Positions 35,903-44,767 of a DNA stretch of 49,235 nucleotides are shown one piece after another. The translations under genes were made by a program, and so were the position numbers. Source of the DNA: an uncultured Caulobacterales bacterium (GTDB taxonomy: Bacteria; Pseudomonadota; Alphaproteobacteria; Caulobacterales; Maricaulaceae); the NCBI GenBank assembly GCA_937928165.1, contig CALFVT010000021.1:1-49235 (forward strand). The letters run 5' to 3'. The notes under the pieces were generated by a model. That model saw only the letters and a list, made by a program, of their open reading frames with translations, was not told the origin of the DNA and searched no databases. Each line of letters starts with the position of its first letter. Positions within the stretch are counted from its first letter, which is position 1.

Positions 35903-37135
35903 ATGCACGTAAGACATGTAACATGCCGTACCTTACCTGTGAAACGCTCCAACGGACAATCCGCCATTGCGGGAGCTGCTTATCGGGCTGGTGAGAAGCT
36001 TTACGATGAACGCCAAGAGAAGAGTTTTAACTACAGCGCCCGTTCTGCGGATGTCTGGCAGAGTGAAATTTTAGCGCCCAAGGCTGCTGGAGATTGGGCA
36101 CGTAATCGGTCGCAATTATGGAATGCAGCGGAAGCCGCCGAAAGACGCAAAGATGGCCGCCCAGCGCGTGATGTCACCTTTGGCTTGCCGTGGGGACTAT
36201 CACGGGACGAACATGAAACACTCGTGCGGGACTTCGCCCAAGAGGAATTCGTAGACCGAGGCCATGTGGTGGATATTGCCTTTCACCGCTATGGCAAACG
36301 GGTGAGTGAACATTCCGAGGAAGGCCGCACAACCTTGTTTCGCTGGGCGGAAAAAGGCGTGCCCTTTTTGGAGCAGGATGAATGTACCGATTTGCATGAA
36401 CCGCATGTGAAGATTGAACGCGACAAGGCAGAGAATGTGACAGGCTATAAGATATTCCAGCCACATGCTCATGCCTTTGTCACGCCGCGTGCCATATCCG
36501 AGGACGGCGAAGGTTTTGAAGCGAAACGCAACCGTCAATTTGATCGGCATGAACAGGCGAAAGAATGGCGTTATGGCTGGGGTAACCACGTCAATGCGCA
36601 TTTAGAGGAGATAGGCGCAGATTACCGTGTCTCCGCGCTCGCACCGGAAGGTGACGGGGCGTTGTCGCTTAAACCTGAAGATATGCCGCTACAAAGCTAC
36701 CATATTGAGCAACAGGGCGTCCCGTCCGTGGTACGCGAGGCGCGTGACTTTAATAAGGCCCATAATGCCGCAATCCGCGGTGCGGATGCGGCACGGCAGG
36801 TTCATGAAACGGAAGCGGCGCAAGACGCTGAGACAGGGCGCAATAGCCGTTTTGAACGGCTACAGCTCTGGTGGGGGACGTTTCGGGAACAGGTCGGGGC
36901 GTGGCGAGAGGAGATACAGAATAAAGCGAGGGGTTATTTTGAGACAGGCGACAATGATACCCCTGATGCCACCCACGCACTGGAACCTCCTGAGACCGCC
37001 TATGGGCCGCCTGCCGTTACAAATATGGCTATGACCAATGGGCCACCGGACGATGACCCTTATCTTACACAACCCCAACATAATGAAGACTTAGAACAAG
37101 AACAAAATTCAGACGAGGTTACGCATGACAGATAA
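35903..37135 (+). CDS. mobA: MobA/MobL-family relaxase (MOBQ)
   Basis: A 410-aa protein with the MobA/MobL signature: SNGQSAIAGAAYRAGEKLYDER (relaxase N-terminus) and QPHAHAFVTPR (metal-binding His pair). The catalytic Tyr is probably near the N-terminal motif. It nicks oriT and pilots single-stranded DNA to the coupling protein. The C-terminal third is acidic and Pro/Gln/Glu-rich. No ribosome binding site precedes the ATG, but the conserved N-terminus supports this start. The next gene overlaps its end by 11 bp. Confidence 0.9.
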   Translation: MHVRHVTCRTLPVKRSNGQSAIAGAAYRAGEKLYDERQEKSFNYSARSADVWQSEILAPKAAGDWARNRSQLWNAAEAAERRKDGRPARDVTFGLPWGLSRDEHETLVRDFAQEEFVDRGHVVDIAFHRYGKRVSEHSEEGRTTLFRWAEKGVPFLEQDECTDLHEPHVKIERDKAENVTGYKIFQPHAHAFVTPRAISEDGEGFEAKRNRQFDRHEQAKEWRYGWGNHVNAHLEEIGADYRVSALAPEGDGALSLKPEDMPLQSYHIEQQGVPSVVREARDFNKAHNAAIRGADAARQVHETEAAQDAETGRNSRFERLQLWWGTFREQVGAWREEIQNKARGYFETGDNDTPDATHALEPPETAYGPPAVTNMAMTNGPPDDDPYLTQPQHNEDLEQEQNSDEVTHDR

Positions 37136-37544
37136 TATCATCCATACCAATTATATAAACCCGATTGACCGGATTTTACGCTCCCGCGAAATAGAACAAC
37201 GCGGTCTGCCGATGCAGGATTATAAAGCTTTCACTCTCAGTGAAGGCCGCGCGCAGTTCTCCTTTTCCATCAAACGGCTGGACGGGGCGCTGGATGGATT
37301 TATGTATCATAACATCGATAATGTCGCGCTGAACACGTTGCGCGGCATTGATTATCTTTCCTTTGACCACCGTGGTAAAGCCGTCACCCTCTCAGGACAA
37401 AATCTCGCCCCGCTCTTTCACGCTCTCATGGGACACACCCTCATGGAAGTACACGAACATGAAGGAAGTGTGGTGGAAGATGACGAGCCTTGTGTGAAGC
37501 GGATTGAGATTACGATATTGCAAAAAAAGGAGCCATTTTTATAA
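37125..37544 (+). CDS. Hypothetical protein in the mob operon
   Basis: 139 aa, no signal or membrane helix, with mixed alpha/beta prediction (FSFSIKRLDGALDGFMYHNI, VALNTLRGIDYLSFDHRGKAV). It overlaps mobA by 11 bp, so it is co-translated and may assist relaxosome formation; this is inference from position only. Confidence 0.6.
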   Translation: MTDNIIHTNYINPIDRILRSREIEQRGLPMQDYKAFTLSEGRAQFSFSIKRLDGALDGFMYHNIDNVALNTLRGIDYLSFDHRGKAVTLSGQNLAPLFHALMGHTLMEVHEHEGSVVEDDEPCVKRIEITILQKKEPFL

Positions 37545-37569
37545 AATGTGAAAGTCTCAGAAAAAGGTT

Positions 37570-39324
37570 TCAAACAAAAAACTCAACCGCCTTCACATTC
37601 CGAGCTGCAAAGGCTCGCCATGTCAGACGCCTTGTCAAATTTGTTTTCCACCACGGGAAAGTTTTCAAAAATGAGACTGTGCTTTTCATTTGTTCGCTCG
37701 TCATCGCCGCATAGATCACCGATATCAGATAGGATGAATTCTCTTCTATGGCGATTTCAAAGAGCCTTTCTAAATCTCGTGTGCTCCCGCAGCCAATAAT
37801 AGCCATATATCGGTTAAGCCTCAAATCCATGGCCTCACTTAATGTATCATCTAACAGTTCATCTAATAAAATCGGTATAAATGTATCAGGACACTTCCGG
37901 CTCAACAACGCTATCAGCTCATGTTTTTCAAACACCCAATTAGCCTTGTCATAACGGTTTATGAGATCAGCTATTAAACTATCCGACCAATATCCCATAC
38001 GACATAAACATAATGCCGCTTCCTCTTTTAACTGGCTGGGGTTTGCACTGTTACTTGCCTCTATACAAAAGTCTAATGCGGGAGAATGTTCGCCTTTTTC
38101 CAAATGCTCAGATGTTGTAGTAATCAAAATACTCTTCGGATTATGAATATGACGACGTGCGATATTTAAATCAGCAATATGTGCCCATTTAGCATATAAC
38201 ACGAAGGGTGATTGCGCCTGAGGGAATGGAAAGTCATCAAGCGTTTGATGGCTAAAAATCCTTAGAATGTTCAGCTTGAATAGCTCACTTAAATCAGGCC
38301 GCTTCGAGAGAGATAAAACTTGTTCAAACTGTTGGGCGCTGAATTTGTAAGCCTGAACATAGTTTTTATGCATTATGGCAAATTGCGAAACCACATAAAT
38401 AGAAATTTCATTTAACGGGAAATCTTTGAATGTATTTTCGATGATAACGTCGAAGAAGATATTTATCCGCTCAAGCTCATCATCCTCAAGACTATAGGTC
38501 AGCCATGATATCGCATTAAGCGTAGCAACGAGCTTCTTTTTCAAGTTTCCTGAGACTAATATATTACGTAACTCTACAGCGTCTTCACGGGACAGGTTTT
38601 TGTTGTACGGTATAAGCGGCAGACAAGAATATATAATTTCGGTTACATCCGCTGCTGTCACTGAAGGGTCAAGTAAAGGCTCAACAAACTCGGACAGGAC
38701 TTTATCCACAATCCCATGACTTTTGGCGACTAAGCCTAATTCATCAGACATCCGCGTACGTTTTTCTTCAGGGAGCAGTAACTGTTGATTTTCAGTTTTA
38801 TATAACCATAGGAGTGTTTTGACGAATTTAAGCGAACCGATCTCATCCGAGACTTCCAAAGGCACTAAAGGATTATCACGTAAGGTTTCTTGCCGAATAT
38901 CACTTAGCAATTCGTCTTTTTGTTTTTGAACCAAAGGCGATAAGATATTTTCATTCGAGAAAATGTAAGTCCATGTTTCTATTTTTTGCTTCGCTGACTC
39001 ATTCGGCTTATATTTTTCACTCAATTTCAGACATGTTTCTTTACCGACTTTGAGAGCTTTCGCATGAATATTATAAATATCATATGCAGAGTTGTGCGCG
39101 CCTAATACCAGCCTAAGTGCATCTTTGATATTACCTTCTTCAGGCTTACCCTTTCCCCGTTTCCAATCACCAATTCTATCGGAAAGGCGCTGCGCATCCA
39201 TTTTAATTAATTGCGTCTCAATTAATCGCGCCGTGAGTTCGGGAACACCGATGTTCTCCTTTTTGAGATAATCAAATAGCATGTTTGAGAAGGCTTGATT
39301 TTGTGGAGAGATTTTACGTGCCAT
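37570..39324 (-). CDS. Large helical protein with HTH-like N-terminus, unknown
   Basis: A 584-aa, wholly helical protein. Residues 10-90 (FSNMLFDYLKKENIGVPELTARL..LSDRIGDWKRGKGKPEEGNIKDALRLVLG) have the pattern of a small helix-turn-helix or XRE-like region. Residues 180-584 look like a string of helical hairpins (HEAT/TPR-like), with no catalytic motif. Divergent from the 39478 gene; four TCCGA repeats lie in the 153-bp gap and could be its operator. Possibly a regulator or sensor of the element. Confidence 0.55.
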   Translation of the reverse strand: MARKISPQNQAFSNMLFDYLKKENIGVPELTARLIETQLIKMDAQRLSDRIGDWKRGKGKPEEGNIKDALRLVLGAHNSAYDIYNIHAKALKVGKETCLKLSEKYKPNESAKQKIETWTYIFSNENILSPLVQKQKDELLSDIRQETLRDNPLVPLEVSDEIGSLKFVKTLLWLYKTENQQLLLPEEKRTRMSDELGLVAKSHGIVDKVLSEFVEPLLDPSVTAADVTEIIYSCLPLIPYNKNLSREDAVELRNILVSGNLKKKLVATLNAISWLTYSLEDDELERINIFFDVIIENTFKDFPLNEISIYVVSQFAIMHKNYVQAYKFSAQQFEQVLSLSKRPDLSELFKLNILRIFSHQTLDDFPFPQAQSPFVLYAKWAHIADLNIARRHIHNPKSILITTTSEHLEKGEHSPALDFCIEASNSANPSQLKEEAALCLCRMGYWSDSLIADLINRYDKANWVFEKHELIALLSRKCPDTFIPILLDELLDDTLSEAMDLRLNRYMAIIGCGSTRDLERLFEIAIEENSSYLISVIYAAMTSEQMKSTVSFLKTFPWWKTNLTRRLTWRAFAARNVKAVEFFV

Positions 39325-39378
39325 ATCTCGCCCTTTACATAGCTTGCCTGCCGAAAGTGATGACCTTACGGCTTTCTG

Positions 39379-39415
39379 TCCGAACCTGTCCGAAATAGTT
39401 TCCGAAGCGATCCGA
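39379..39415. promoter_or_regulatory. TCCGA direct-repeat array (candidate operator)
   Basis: TCCGA(A) occurs at 39379, 39389, 39401 and 39411, spaced 10, 12 and 10 bp, i.e. about one helical turn, all in the same orientation. It lies between two divergent genes. Confidence 0.55.
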
Positions 39416-39477
39416 TTTCTAACACATTCATTTCGCTCAATAAAGGCGCATCACATTTCTCATGAAAGGAACATGAC

Positions 39478-39789
39478 ATGCACCCATATACGGAAACCGG
39501 ACGCATTTATGTCGATGACGCGATCTATAAGAATACTGCCACACCGGATTATGATTTCGATAAGTTGAAAGACTATCTGATTAATCAGAATTGCCCCTTT
39601 ATCGAAGATATTAGCGATCTTGCGATTATGAATGGCGCATCCCAAATTATAGCGGGACGCGAATTTGGTCTGGCTGATTTTGAAATCATCGACTTAACGC
39701 TGGGGGTTTTGCCCTCCTCCATGATGGCGCGGATCATTCTTGAGTATTTTGATCAAGGCGCAACAGAAATCACAGGCAGTTTTGGTTAG
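39478..39789 (+). CDS. Hypothetical protein
   Basis: 103-aa acidic protein (ETGRIYVDDAIYKNTATPDYDFDKLKDYLINQ). A GAAAGGA site lies 6-10 nt upstream. No family is recognised. It begins a short run of small genes leading to the coupling protein. Confidence 0.6.
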   Translation: MHPYTETGRIYVDDAIYKNTATPDYDFDKLKDYLINQNCPFIEDISDLAIMNGASQIIAGREFGLADFEIIDLTLGVLPSSMMARIILEYFDQGATEITGSFG

Positions 39790-39894
39790 CCCTAGAACTT
39801 AACCCTCTCACATCTCCCTTTTTAATCAGCGCATGTCGAGCTCAGGCTTCGGCATGATCGGGAGCGCTTTGCCTGAAATTTGAAAGGACATGAT

Positions 39895-40128
39895 ATGTAT
39901 TATGTAAAACTCTTTATCGCGATCTGTGTTGACCTGTTTGACATGACGGTCGGACGGTTAATGTTCGCCACCCCTTTTTTAAGCGAAATCATCGGTGTGG
40001 CCGTTGGCTGTATGATGTTTGGCTCAAAAGGGCTCTGGTATGCCTTAGAGGCCTTTGATCCATCTGAACAGATTGATGGTTTTGTGCCCATGGCGACGAT
40101 TATCGCCCTCAATTCTGCGGATGATTAG
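39895..40128 (+). CDS. Small membrane protein
   Basis: 77 aa from the ATG at 39895, preceded by GAAAGGACATGAT. Two hydrophobic stretches (YYVKLFIAICVDLF and EIIGVAVGCMMFG) suggest membrane association. It may be a small partner of the transfer machinery. No family is recognised. Confidence 0.55.
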   Translation: MYYVKLFIAICVDLFDMTVGRLMFATPFLSEIIGVAVGCMMFGSKGLWYALEAFDPSEQIDGFVPMATIIALNSADD

Positions 40129-40136
40129 AGGCTGAT

Positions 40137-40241
40137 ATGCGCCTTTGGTCTTTCTTAAAATTACTCTTTCGCCTGACCTTGCTGAGTGCGCATGGTCTGG
40201 CGCTTTACACTGCAATATTTGGGAGAATTACCCTTGTCTAA
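40137..40241 (+). CDS. Small hydrophobic peptide, 34 aa
   Basis: ATG 8 bp after the previous stop codon. It encodes a 34-residue hydrophobic peptide (MRLWSFLKLLFRLTLLSAHG...) resembling a single membrane helix. Its stop overlaps the likely TTG start of the next ORF, implying coupled translation. Confidence 0.4.
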   Translation: MRLWSFLKLLFRLTLLSAHGLALYTAIFGRITLV

Positions 40242-40551
40242 ATGGAAAACAACACAAGAAGCCGTAGATCGCGGCATGAATGATATACGCCATAGTTTGG
40301 TGGAAGAAGGCTGGTTTGGAAAACAGGTCACGGATGACCATAGCTCCTTACCCAATCAAAGCTCTGAGGCCTTAAGCTTAGAGACGACACCCAGCCTTAA
40401 TATGGGCGAGTCTGAATATGACCGCGTATGGGGCGAGGAACCCTCTGCGGAATCGCTTTACGGCGAGGCGAGCATTGATGGCCTTGCGGCCAGCACGGAG
40501 CCGGAAGTGGATATTCCTGAGCCCGAGCCTGACATGGAGCCGGAGCTATGA
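40234..40551 (+). CDS. Acidic protein upstream of the coupling protein
   Basis: About 105 aa with a TTG start chosen because GGGAGA lies upstream; an ATG at 40192 in the same frame is an alternative. It begins SKWKTTQEAVDRGM and ends in an acidic Glu/Pro-rich tail (PEPEPDMEPEL). It ends 4 bp into the coupling protein gene, so it is co-translated. A chaperone-like or regulatory role for the transfer complex is possible. Confidence 0.5.
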   Translation: MSKWKTTQEAVDRGMNDIRHSLVEEGWFGKQVTDDHSSLPNQSSEALSLETTPSLNMGESEYDRVWGEEPSAESLYGEASIDGLAASTEPEVDIPEPEPDMEPEL

Positions 40552-42050
40552 GATCGCGCAAGAGGATCATCAAAGACCGAGTGCCTTATTATGCTCATTT
40601 GGACACACGGCTTATTAAGCTGGGTAAAAGCTATTTGACGCTACGCGACAGCTATAAAGGTAATTTTATCCTCGGCGGCACAGGTAGTGGGAAGTCCAGC
40701 TCAGTGCTAAAGACAAAATTATGCGCTCTGCTGTCCTGTGGTGCGGGTGGAATTTTTCTGACGACGAAGCCTGAGGATACTAAAAATTACCTTCGCCTCA
40801 TTCAAGAAATGGGGCGGATGGATGATGTGATGGTGATGGATGAAAGTGCTGAGGTGCAATTTAATCTCATGGATTATTGTGCGGCAACGTCGGCCTCGCA
40901 TGGCTTCACCTATAATCTCGTCTTAATGCTGATGCAGCTCTCAGAGGCCTTACGGGTCGCCAAGGGCGCCCAAGCGGATGACGGCTCTAATGCGTTCTTT
41001 CGCGATGCGGCAGAACGGTGGCTGGCATCTGCCTTGCCACTCCTTGTATTGGCCAAAGAGCGATTAGAGATGCGGGATCTTTCGGACTTTTTCCTATCGG
41101 TTCCACGGAGTTTACAGGAAGTGAAATCGCCTGCGTGGCAAAAACAAAGCTTGTGCTGGCAGGTCTTGGAGCATTTAGGCGCAAGAGCCAATAATGGCGA
41201 CATAGCGGCTATGCGTGCGATTAAAGAATATTCCAGCGTGTGGTTAAAAGAAACGCCGAGCTTAGGCGATAAGACACGCGGATCGATTCAAGCCTCAATT
41301 TCCAATATTATAGCCCCGCTCATGTCGGGCGTGTTTCATGACATATTCGGGAGCGGCACCCATTGGGTGCCCTTAATGGCCAGAACACATGGAACGCTGC
41401 TCATCATATCTTTGCCCGTCTTGAAATATGGAGCGTTAGCGGCAGCGATACAGAATGTGGTGAAAACGCAATTTGGTATAGCCCTGCAAGCGGAGCAAGC
41501 GACGGAGACGACACGTCCCACATTTATCTGTATGGATGAATATCACCAATATGCGGCAGCGGAGGAAGATGCGCGATTGCTCGCGACAGCCAGAAGCGCG
41601 AAGCTCTCCGTTATTATGGCGCTTCAGGATGTGAATGTCCTGAAAAGTCGGCTAGGGAATGAGGCGGCAGAAGCTATTATCAACCTTGCAGGCAACCGAT
41701 TCTTACTCGCCAATAATAGCATCCCCAGCAACACTTACGCGGCTGACCTGATTGGGAAAACAAAGAAAAAGAACTTCAGCCACACGACCAGCCACGGCCA
41801 GAATGTCGGTGGGGGTCTTAACCAAGGCGAAGGTAGTGGCGGTACCTCAGGCGGGGACGGGATAAACCAATCGGTGGTTCATTCCGTCTCTGAATATGAG
41901 ACTTATCATGTCCAGCCATCTTATTTCTCACACGGGCTCCGCACAGGTGGGCCGCCGCATAAGATGGTGGATATGTTTGTCGTCTGTAATGGCCGCAACT
42001 TCCCTGAAACAGGTGAGCATTGGATTAAATCCTCATGGAGGCAGTTATGA
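40548..42050 (+). CDS. Type IV coupling protein (VirD4/TraG-like ATPase)
   Basis: A 500-aa ATPase with Walker A GGTGSGKS (43-50) and Walker B FICMDEYHQYA (about 323-333), plus TRARSAKLS-like sensor and the ALQDVNVLKSRLG region typical of VirD4/TraG proteins. These proteins dock the relaxosome to a type IV secretion channel. The N-terminus has no clear membrane helices, unlike most family members; the membrane protein immediately downstream may supply the anchor. It overlaps the upstream acidic gene by 4 bp and the downstream gene by 4 bp (ATGA). Confidence 0.9.
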   Translation: MRSRKRIIKDRVPYYAHLDTRLIKLGKSYLTLRDSYKGNFILGGTGSGKSSSVLKTKLCALLSCGAGGIFLTTKPEDTKNYLRLIQEMGRMDDVMVMDESAEVQFNLMDYCAATSASHGFTYNLVLMLMQLSEALRVAKGAQADDGSNAFFRDAAERWLASALPLLVLAKERLEMRDLSDFFLSVPRSLQEVKSPAWQKQSLCWQVLEHLGARANNGDIAAMRAIKEYSSVWLKETPSLGDKTRGSIQASISNIIAPLMSGVFHDIFGSGTHWVPLMARTHGTLLIISLPVLKYGALAAAIQNVVKTQFGIALQAEQATETTRPTFICMDEYHQYAAAEEDARLLATARSAKLSVIMALQDVNVLKSRLGNEAAEAIINLAGNRFLLANNSIPSNTYAADLIGKTKKKNFSHTTSHGQNVGGGLNQGEGSGGTSGGDGINQSVVHSVSEYETYHVQPSYFSHGLRTGGPPHKMVDMFVVCNGRNFPETGEHWIKSSWRQL

Positions 42051-42577
42051 GTGTTGGGAGTATCGTTTACGGGTTTAGGTGGGCTCTGCACTTCCTAAAC
42101 CGCCTGCGCTATGCGCATTACCGCTTCATGGTATTTCTCTCCAAAGATGGAGCCGCGCACCTCACGGCGTTTCTATGCTTTGGGTTTGTGTTTGCCACCC
42201 ATTACCTCACCTCTGGCTTACCGGATATATCAGAGACAGAAAATATAGGTGAAGCGGCGATAATCCTCTTTGATTGGTTGCAATATCCGCATGAGGAGAA
42301 AGGCTGGCTCATCATGATTGAGGTGCCCTTATTAGCCTTGGGGTTATTTTCAGCTATGATGCCGCAATCCATCATTCGAATGGGACTTGGGATGTTTCCG
42401 GCGATGAAGCGCCCAATGCAGCCTTTGCGAAAGCTACGGGTGCAAGATGAGACGCTAAAATCCGTCAAAGCCCAACTTGTGATTAAACCGCTATCGCGCC
42501 CCGCTGATACGTTCAAAGCCAAAGAGGATGCTTATGCTCAATTACCCGACGCGGTCAGACAGCTCCTTTCAACATGA
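42047..42577 (+). CDS. Membrane protein, likely partner of the coupling protein
   Basis: 176 aa from the ATG at 42047, with GGAGGCAG just upstream. Two hydrophobic helices (LTAFLCFGFVFATHYLTSGL and LIMIEVPLLALGLFSAMMP) flank a soluble loop; the C-terminus (KPLSRPADTFKAKEDAYAQL) is charged and probably cytoplasmic. The start overlaps the coupling protein stop, so both are translated together. It likely tethers the otherwise soluble coupling ATPase to the membrane. Confidence 0.65.
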   Translation: MSVGSIVYGFRWALHFLNRLRYAHYRFMVFLSKDGAAHLTAFLCFGFVFATHYLTSGLPDISETENIGEAAIILFDWLQYPHEEKGWLIMIEVPLLALGLFSAMMPQSIIRMGLGMFPAMKRPMQPLRKLRVQDETLKSVKAQLVIKPLSRPADTFKAKEDAYAQLPDAVRQLLST

Positions 42578-42614
42578 AAATACGCGCCGGATTTCTCCGG
42601 CACGTATGATCGGT

Positions 42615-42821
42615 TTAATCATCACTCTCTGTTTTATGGTCATCCTCATCTTTTGGGCGACGCAGGACGATCTCACCATTTACAGGAATGGCATTGAGGA
42701 CGATGTTTATCCCTTCACCATCTGTGTGAGACCATGCAGCACCTATACGTGTCCAATGGCTTTTACGGCCTGATTTGGTGACAGTGTAAGCGGTAAAATC
42801 AATGTTAGTTTCGGTAGTCAT
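42615..42821 (-). CDS. Small conserved MGE protein
   Basis: 68 aa with an AAAGGAG site 6-10 nt before the ATG. TKSGRKSHWTRIGAAWSHTDGEGINIVLNAIPVNGEIVLR follows a pattern I have seen in small proteins carried by alphaproteobacterial mobile elements; no role is known. I prefer it over an overlapping plus-strand frame with weaker features. Confidence 0.65.
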   Translation of the reverse strand: MTTETNIDFTAYTVTKSGRKSHWTRIGAAWSHTDGEGINIVLNAIPVNGEIVLRRPKDEDDHKTESDD

Positions 42822-43093
42822 AATTTTCTCCTTTTATTTGGAACGCGGCTCCATCGCTGCGTCTGGAATATGTCATGACGAGGGGGTAAGCGGTGTTGTC
42901 CTCGCGGAATTTGTCGCGCGCGGAAGTGAACAAAGCTCACGGGGAAATTCCAAAATGGGCTGCCGCACCCCTCGGTCAATATCCAGTCAAACGCGACGAG
43001 TGCAGGTGTGTTTTATATAAATAGATGCACGTAAATACCGACAAACATTACATTCTACTTGCAATAAACCTAAATCCACTACAGTGAAAAGCA

Positions 43094-44542
43094 ATGACAA
43101 AACTATCCATTCTAGTCGGCAATACTAACTATGATAATATGCACACGCTCAGCTGTTGTGAAGCAGATGTTGTTGCAATGGAAGAGGTGCTGACTGCGAG
43201 CAAAAAATATGATTATTCACTCAAGTTAATCAATGAAAATGCGGAAAATTTGAAAAATAAAATTCGTAACTTCATTGGTAAACATGACAAAATTTCAGAG
43301 ATATTTTTCTACTTCACAGGTCATGGCGAACAAAATGACCAAGATTTTTTTCATTGTGCTACTAATTTTTCAGAAACAGAGCCCAACCTAACAGGTCTGG
43401 CAGATAGTGACTTAGATCAAATTCTACGGTCAGCAGAAGCTAATGCTATTATAAAGGTAGTTGATGCCTGTAATTCTGGCGTGCGGGCCATAAAGTCAAC
43501 GTCACAAATATTTATTAATAACGATCAAAAGGCAGGTTTCTCGAATTATTTTCGAATTACGTCATGCTTAGAAAATCAATCATCTTTTACAGGCGACCCT
43601 TTAAGTGTTTTTACATCTCGTTTTATTGACGCAACCCTTCAAAAAACAGAGGGACCTTTACACTATACTGAAATCATAGCCTATCTGCGTGATGCTTTTG
43701 CAAAAGAGGTTGAACAGATTCCATTTTTCGTTGCCCAAGGTGACGATAGGACAGTTTTTTGTGAGGACACTTCCAACTTTAAAAAGCTAGCAGAAAAGTA
43801 TCTCGCAAACACCGCCTCAGAAAGTATAATAGACGATAATAATATTGAGCCGTCTGAAGTAGCACCTGAGGGACTAAGCATTATCCAACAGCTTCAAATT
43901 AAAGAGGAAGGATATGCTCAACCAGATACGGCACAAAAATCGATTGATGCATTAGTTGACTCAATCACGCAACAATTAGAATCCGATCAAAGCTATCAAG
44001 ATTTCTATGATATGAAGATAGATTTATCTGACTCATATGATAATGTTTCTATGGAAGCATTCATAATACGTGTGCTTGAGAAACAAGACCGACCAGATAA
44101 TTTAGTCTACGCAAAACACTCAAAGGACTATAAGAAACGCAATCGAGGCTTATTAGGCAGCCTTGCATCAATTCCTGGTTTGTACGGATATGATGATGAA
44201 GAGTTTGTCGAGCAATATGATTTAGAATTGAATTGCTCCATTCAAAAAGCTCAAACCACTTTCACATTTACACCCAAGTTTCGGTCTCTAGAACAAATCA
44301 AACTAACCGTAAGCGTAGCCCCTAGTCTGCCAACGTGTTACATTTTTGAACGATGGTCTGCTCATCAATTAAGCTCATGGGAACACTACGATAATGAAGG
44401 TAAACAATTAACTCGACATTGGTATAAATTGGAATGGAATTCAGACTCAGAAACAGACTCAATTGCCGAGTCTATTGCTAAAGACATCTCTAATTTCGTG
44501 GACAAACAAATCGCAAAAGCACTACCCAAAAACGAAGAATGA
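43094..44542 (+). CDS. Caspase-like (peptidase C14) protein
   Basis: A 482-aa protein whose first ~240 residues form a caspase-like domain: ILVGNTNYDNMHTLSCCEADVVAME, then the catalytic His in YFTGHGEQ (H77) and the catalytic Cys in VVDACNSG (C126). Such proteases cut after specific residues and act in prokaryotic immunity or programmed death. Residues 250-482 form an unrecognised, largely acidic partner region, with no transmembrane segment. It stands alone with an AT-rich coding sequence, typical of cargo. No upstream sensor gene was found. Confidence 0.85.
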   Translation: MTKLSILVGNTNYDNMHTLSCCEADVVAMEEVLTASKKYDYSLKLINENAENLKNKIRNFIGKHDKISEIFFYFTGHGEQNDQDFFHCATNFSETEPNLTGLADSDLDQILRSAEANAIIKVVDACNSGVRAIKSTSQIFINNDQKAGFSNYFRITSCLENQSSFTGDPLSVFTSRFIDATLQKTEGPLHYTEIIAYLRDAFAKEVEQIPFFVAQGDDRTVFCEDTSNFKKLAEKYLANTASESIIDDNNIEPSEVAPEGLSIIQQLQIKEEGYAQPDTAQKSIDALVDSITQQLESDQSYQDFYDMKIDLSDSYDNVSMEAFIIRVLEKQDRPDNLVYAKHSKDYKKRNRGLLGSLASIPGLYGYDDEEFVEQYDLELNCSIQKAQTTFTFTPKFRSLEQIKLTVSVAPSLPTCYIFERWSAHQLSSWEHYDNEGKQLTRHWYKLEWNSDSETDSIAESIAKDISNFVDKQIAKALPKNEE

Positions 44543-44767
44543 TAATTCGGACAAGTTATCGCACTCGCTACGACCCAAGTAGCGATAGGGTATAGGTCTC
44601 CTTTATTCCAAAACGGTTCCGAATAGAGATTGATATTTATCTATCCAACTGACTGCTCACGGAGCCTTGAATAGAAAACAGGACAGAAGAATTTGACGAC
44701 CTCTTTTCGCCATGGGCAGAGGCCGTCGGTCAGAACGTCTGTTCTGGCCTCAAATTGATGTTGCTAT

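Noticed and set aside
42528-42773. 81-aa plus-strand ORF with a hydrophobic stretch
   Set aside because: It overlaps both the preceding gene and the opposite-strand 68-aa protein, which has a better ribosome binding site and a familiar pattern.
42802-43020. 72-aa plus-strand ORF upstream of the caspase-like gene
   Set aside because: No RBS, composition unlike coding sequence, and it overlaps the start of the 68-aa gene.
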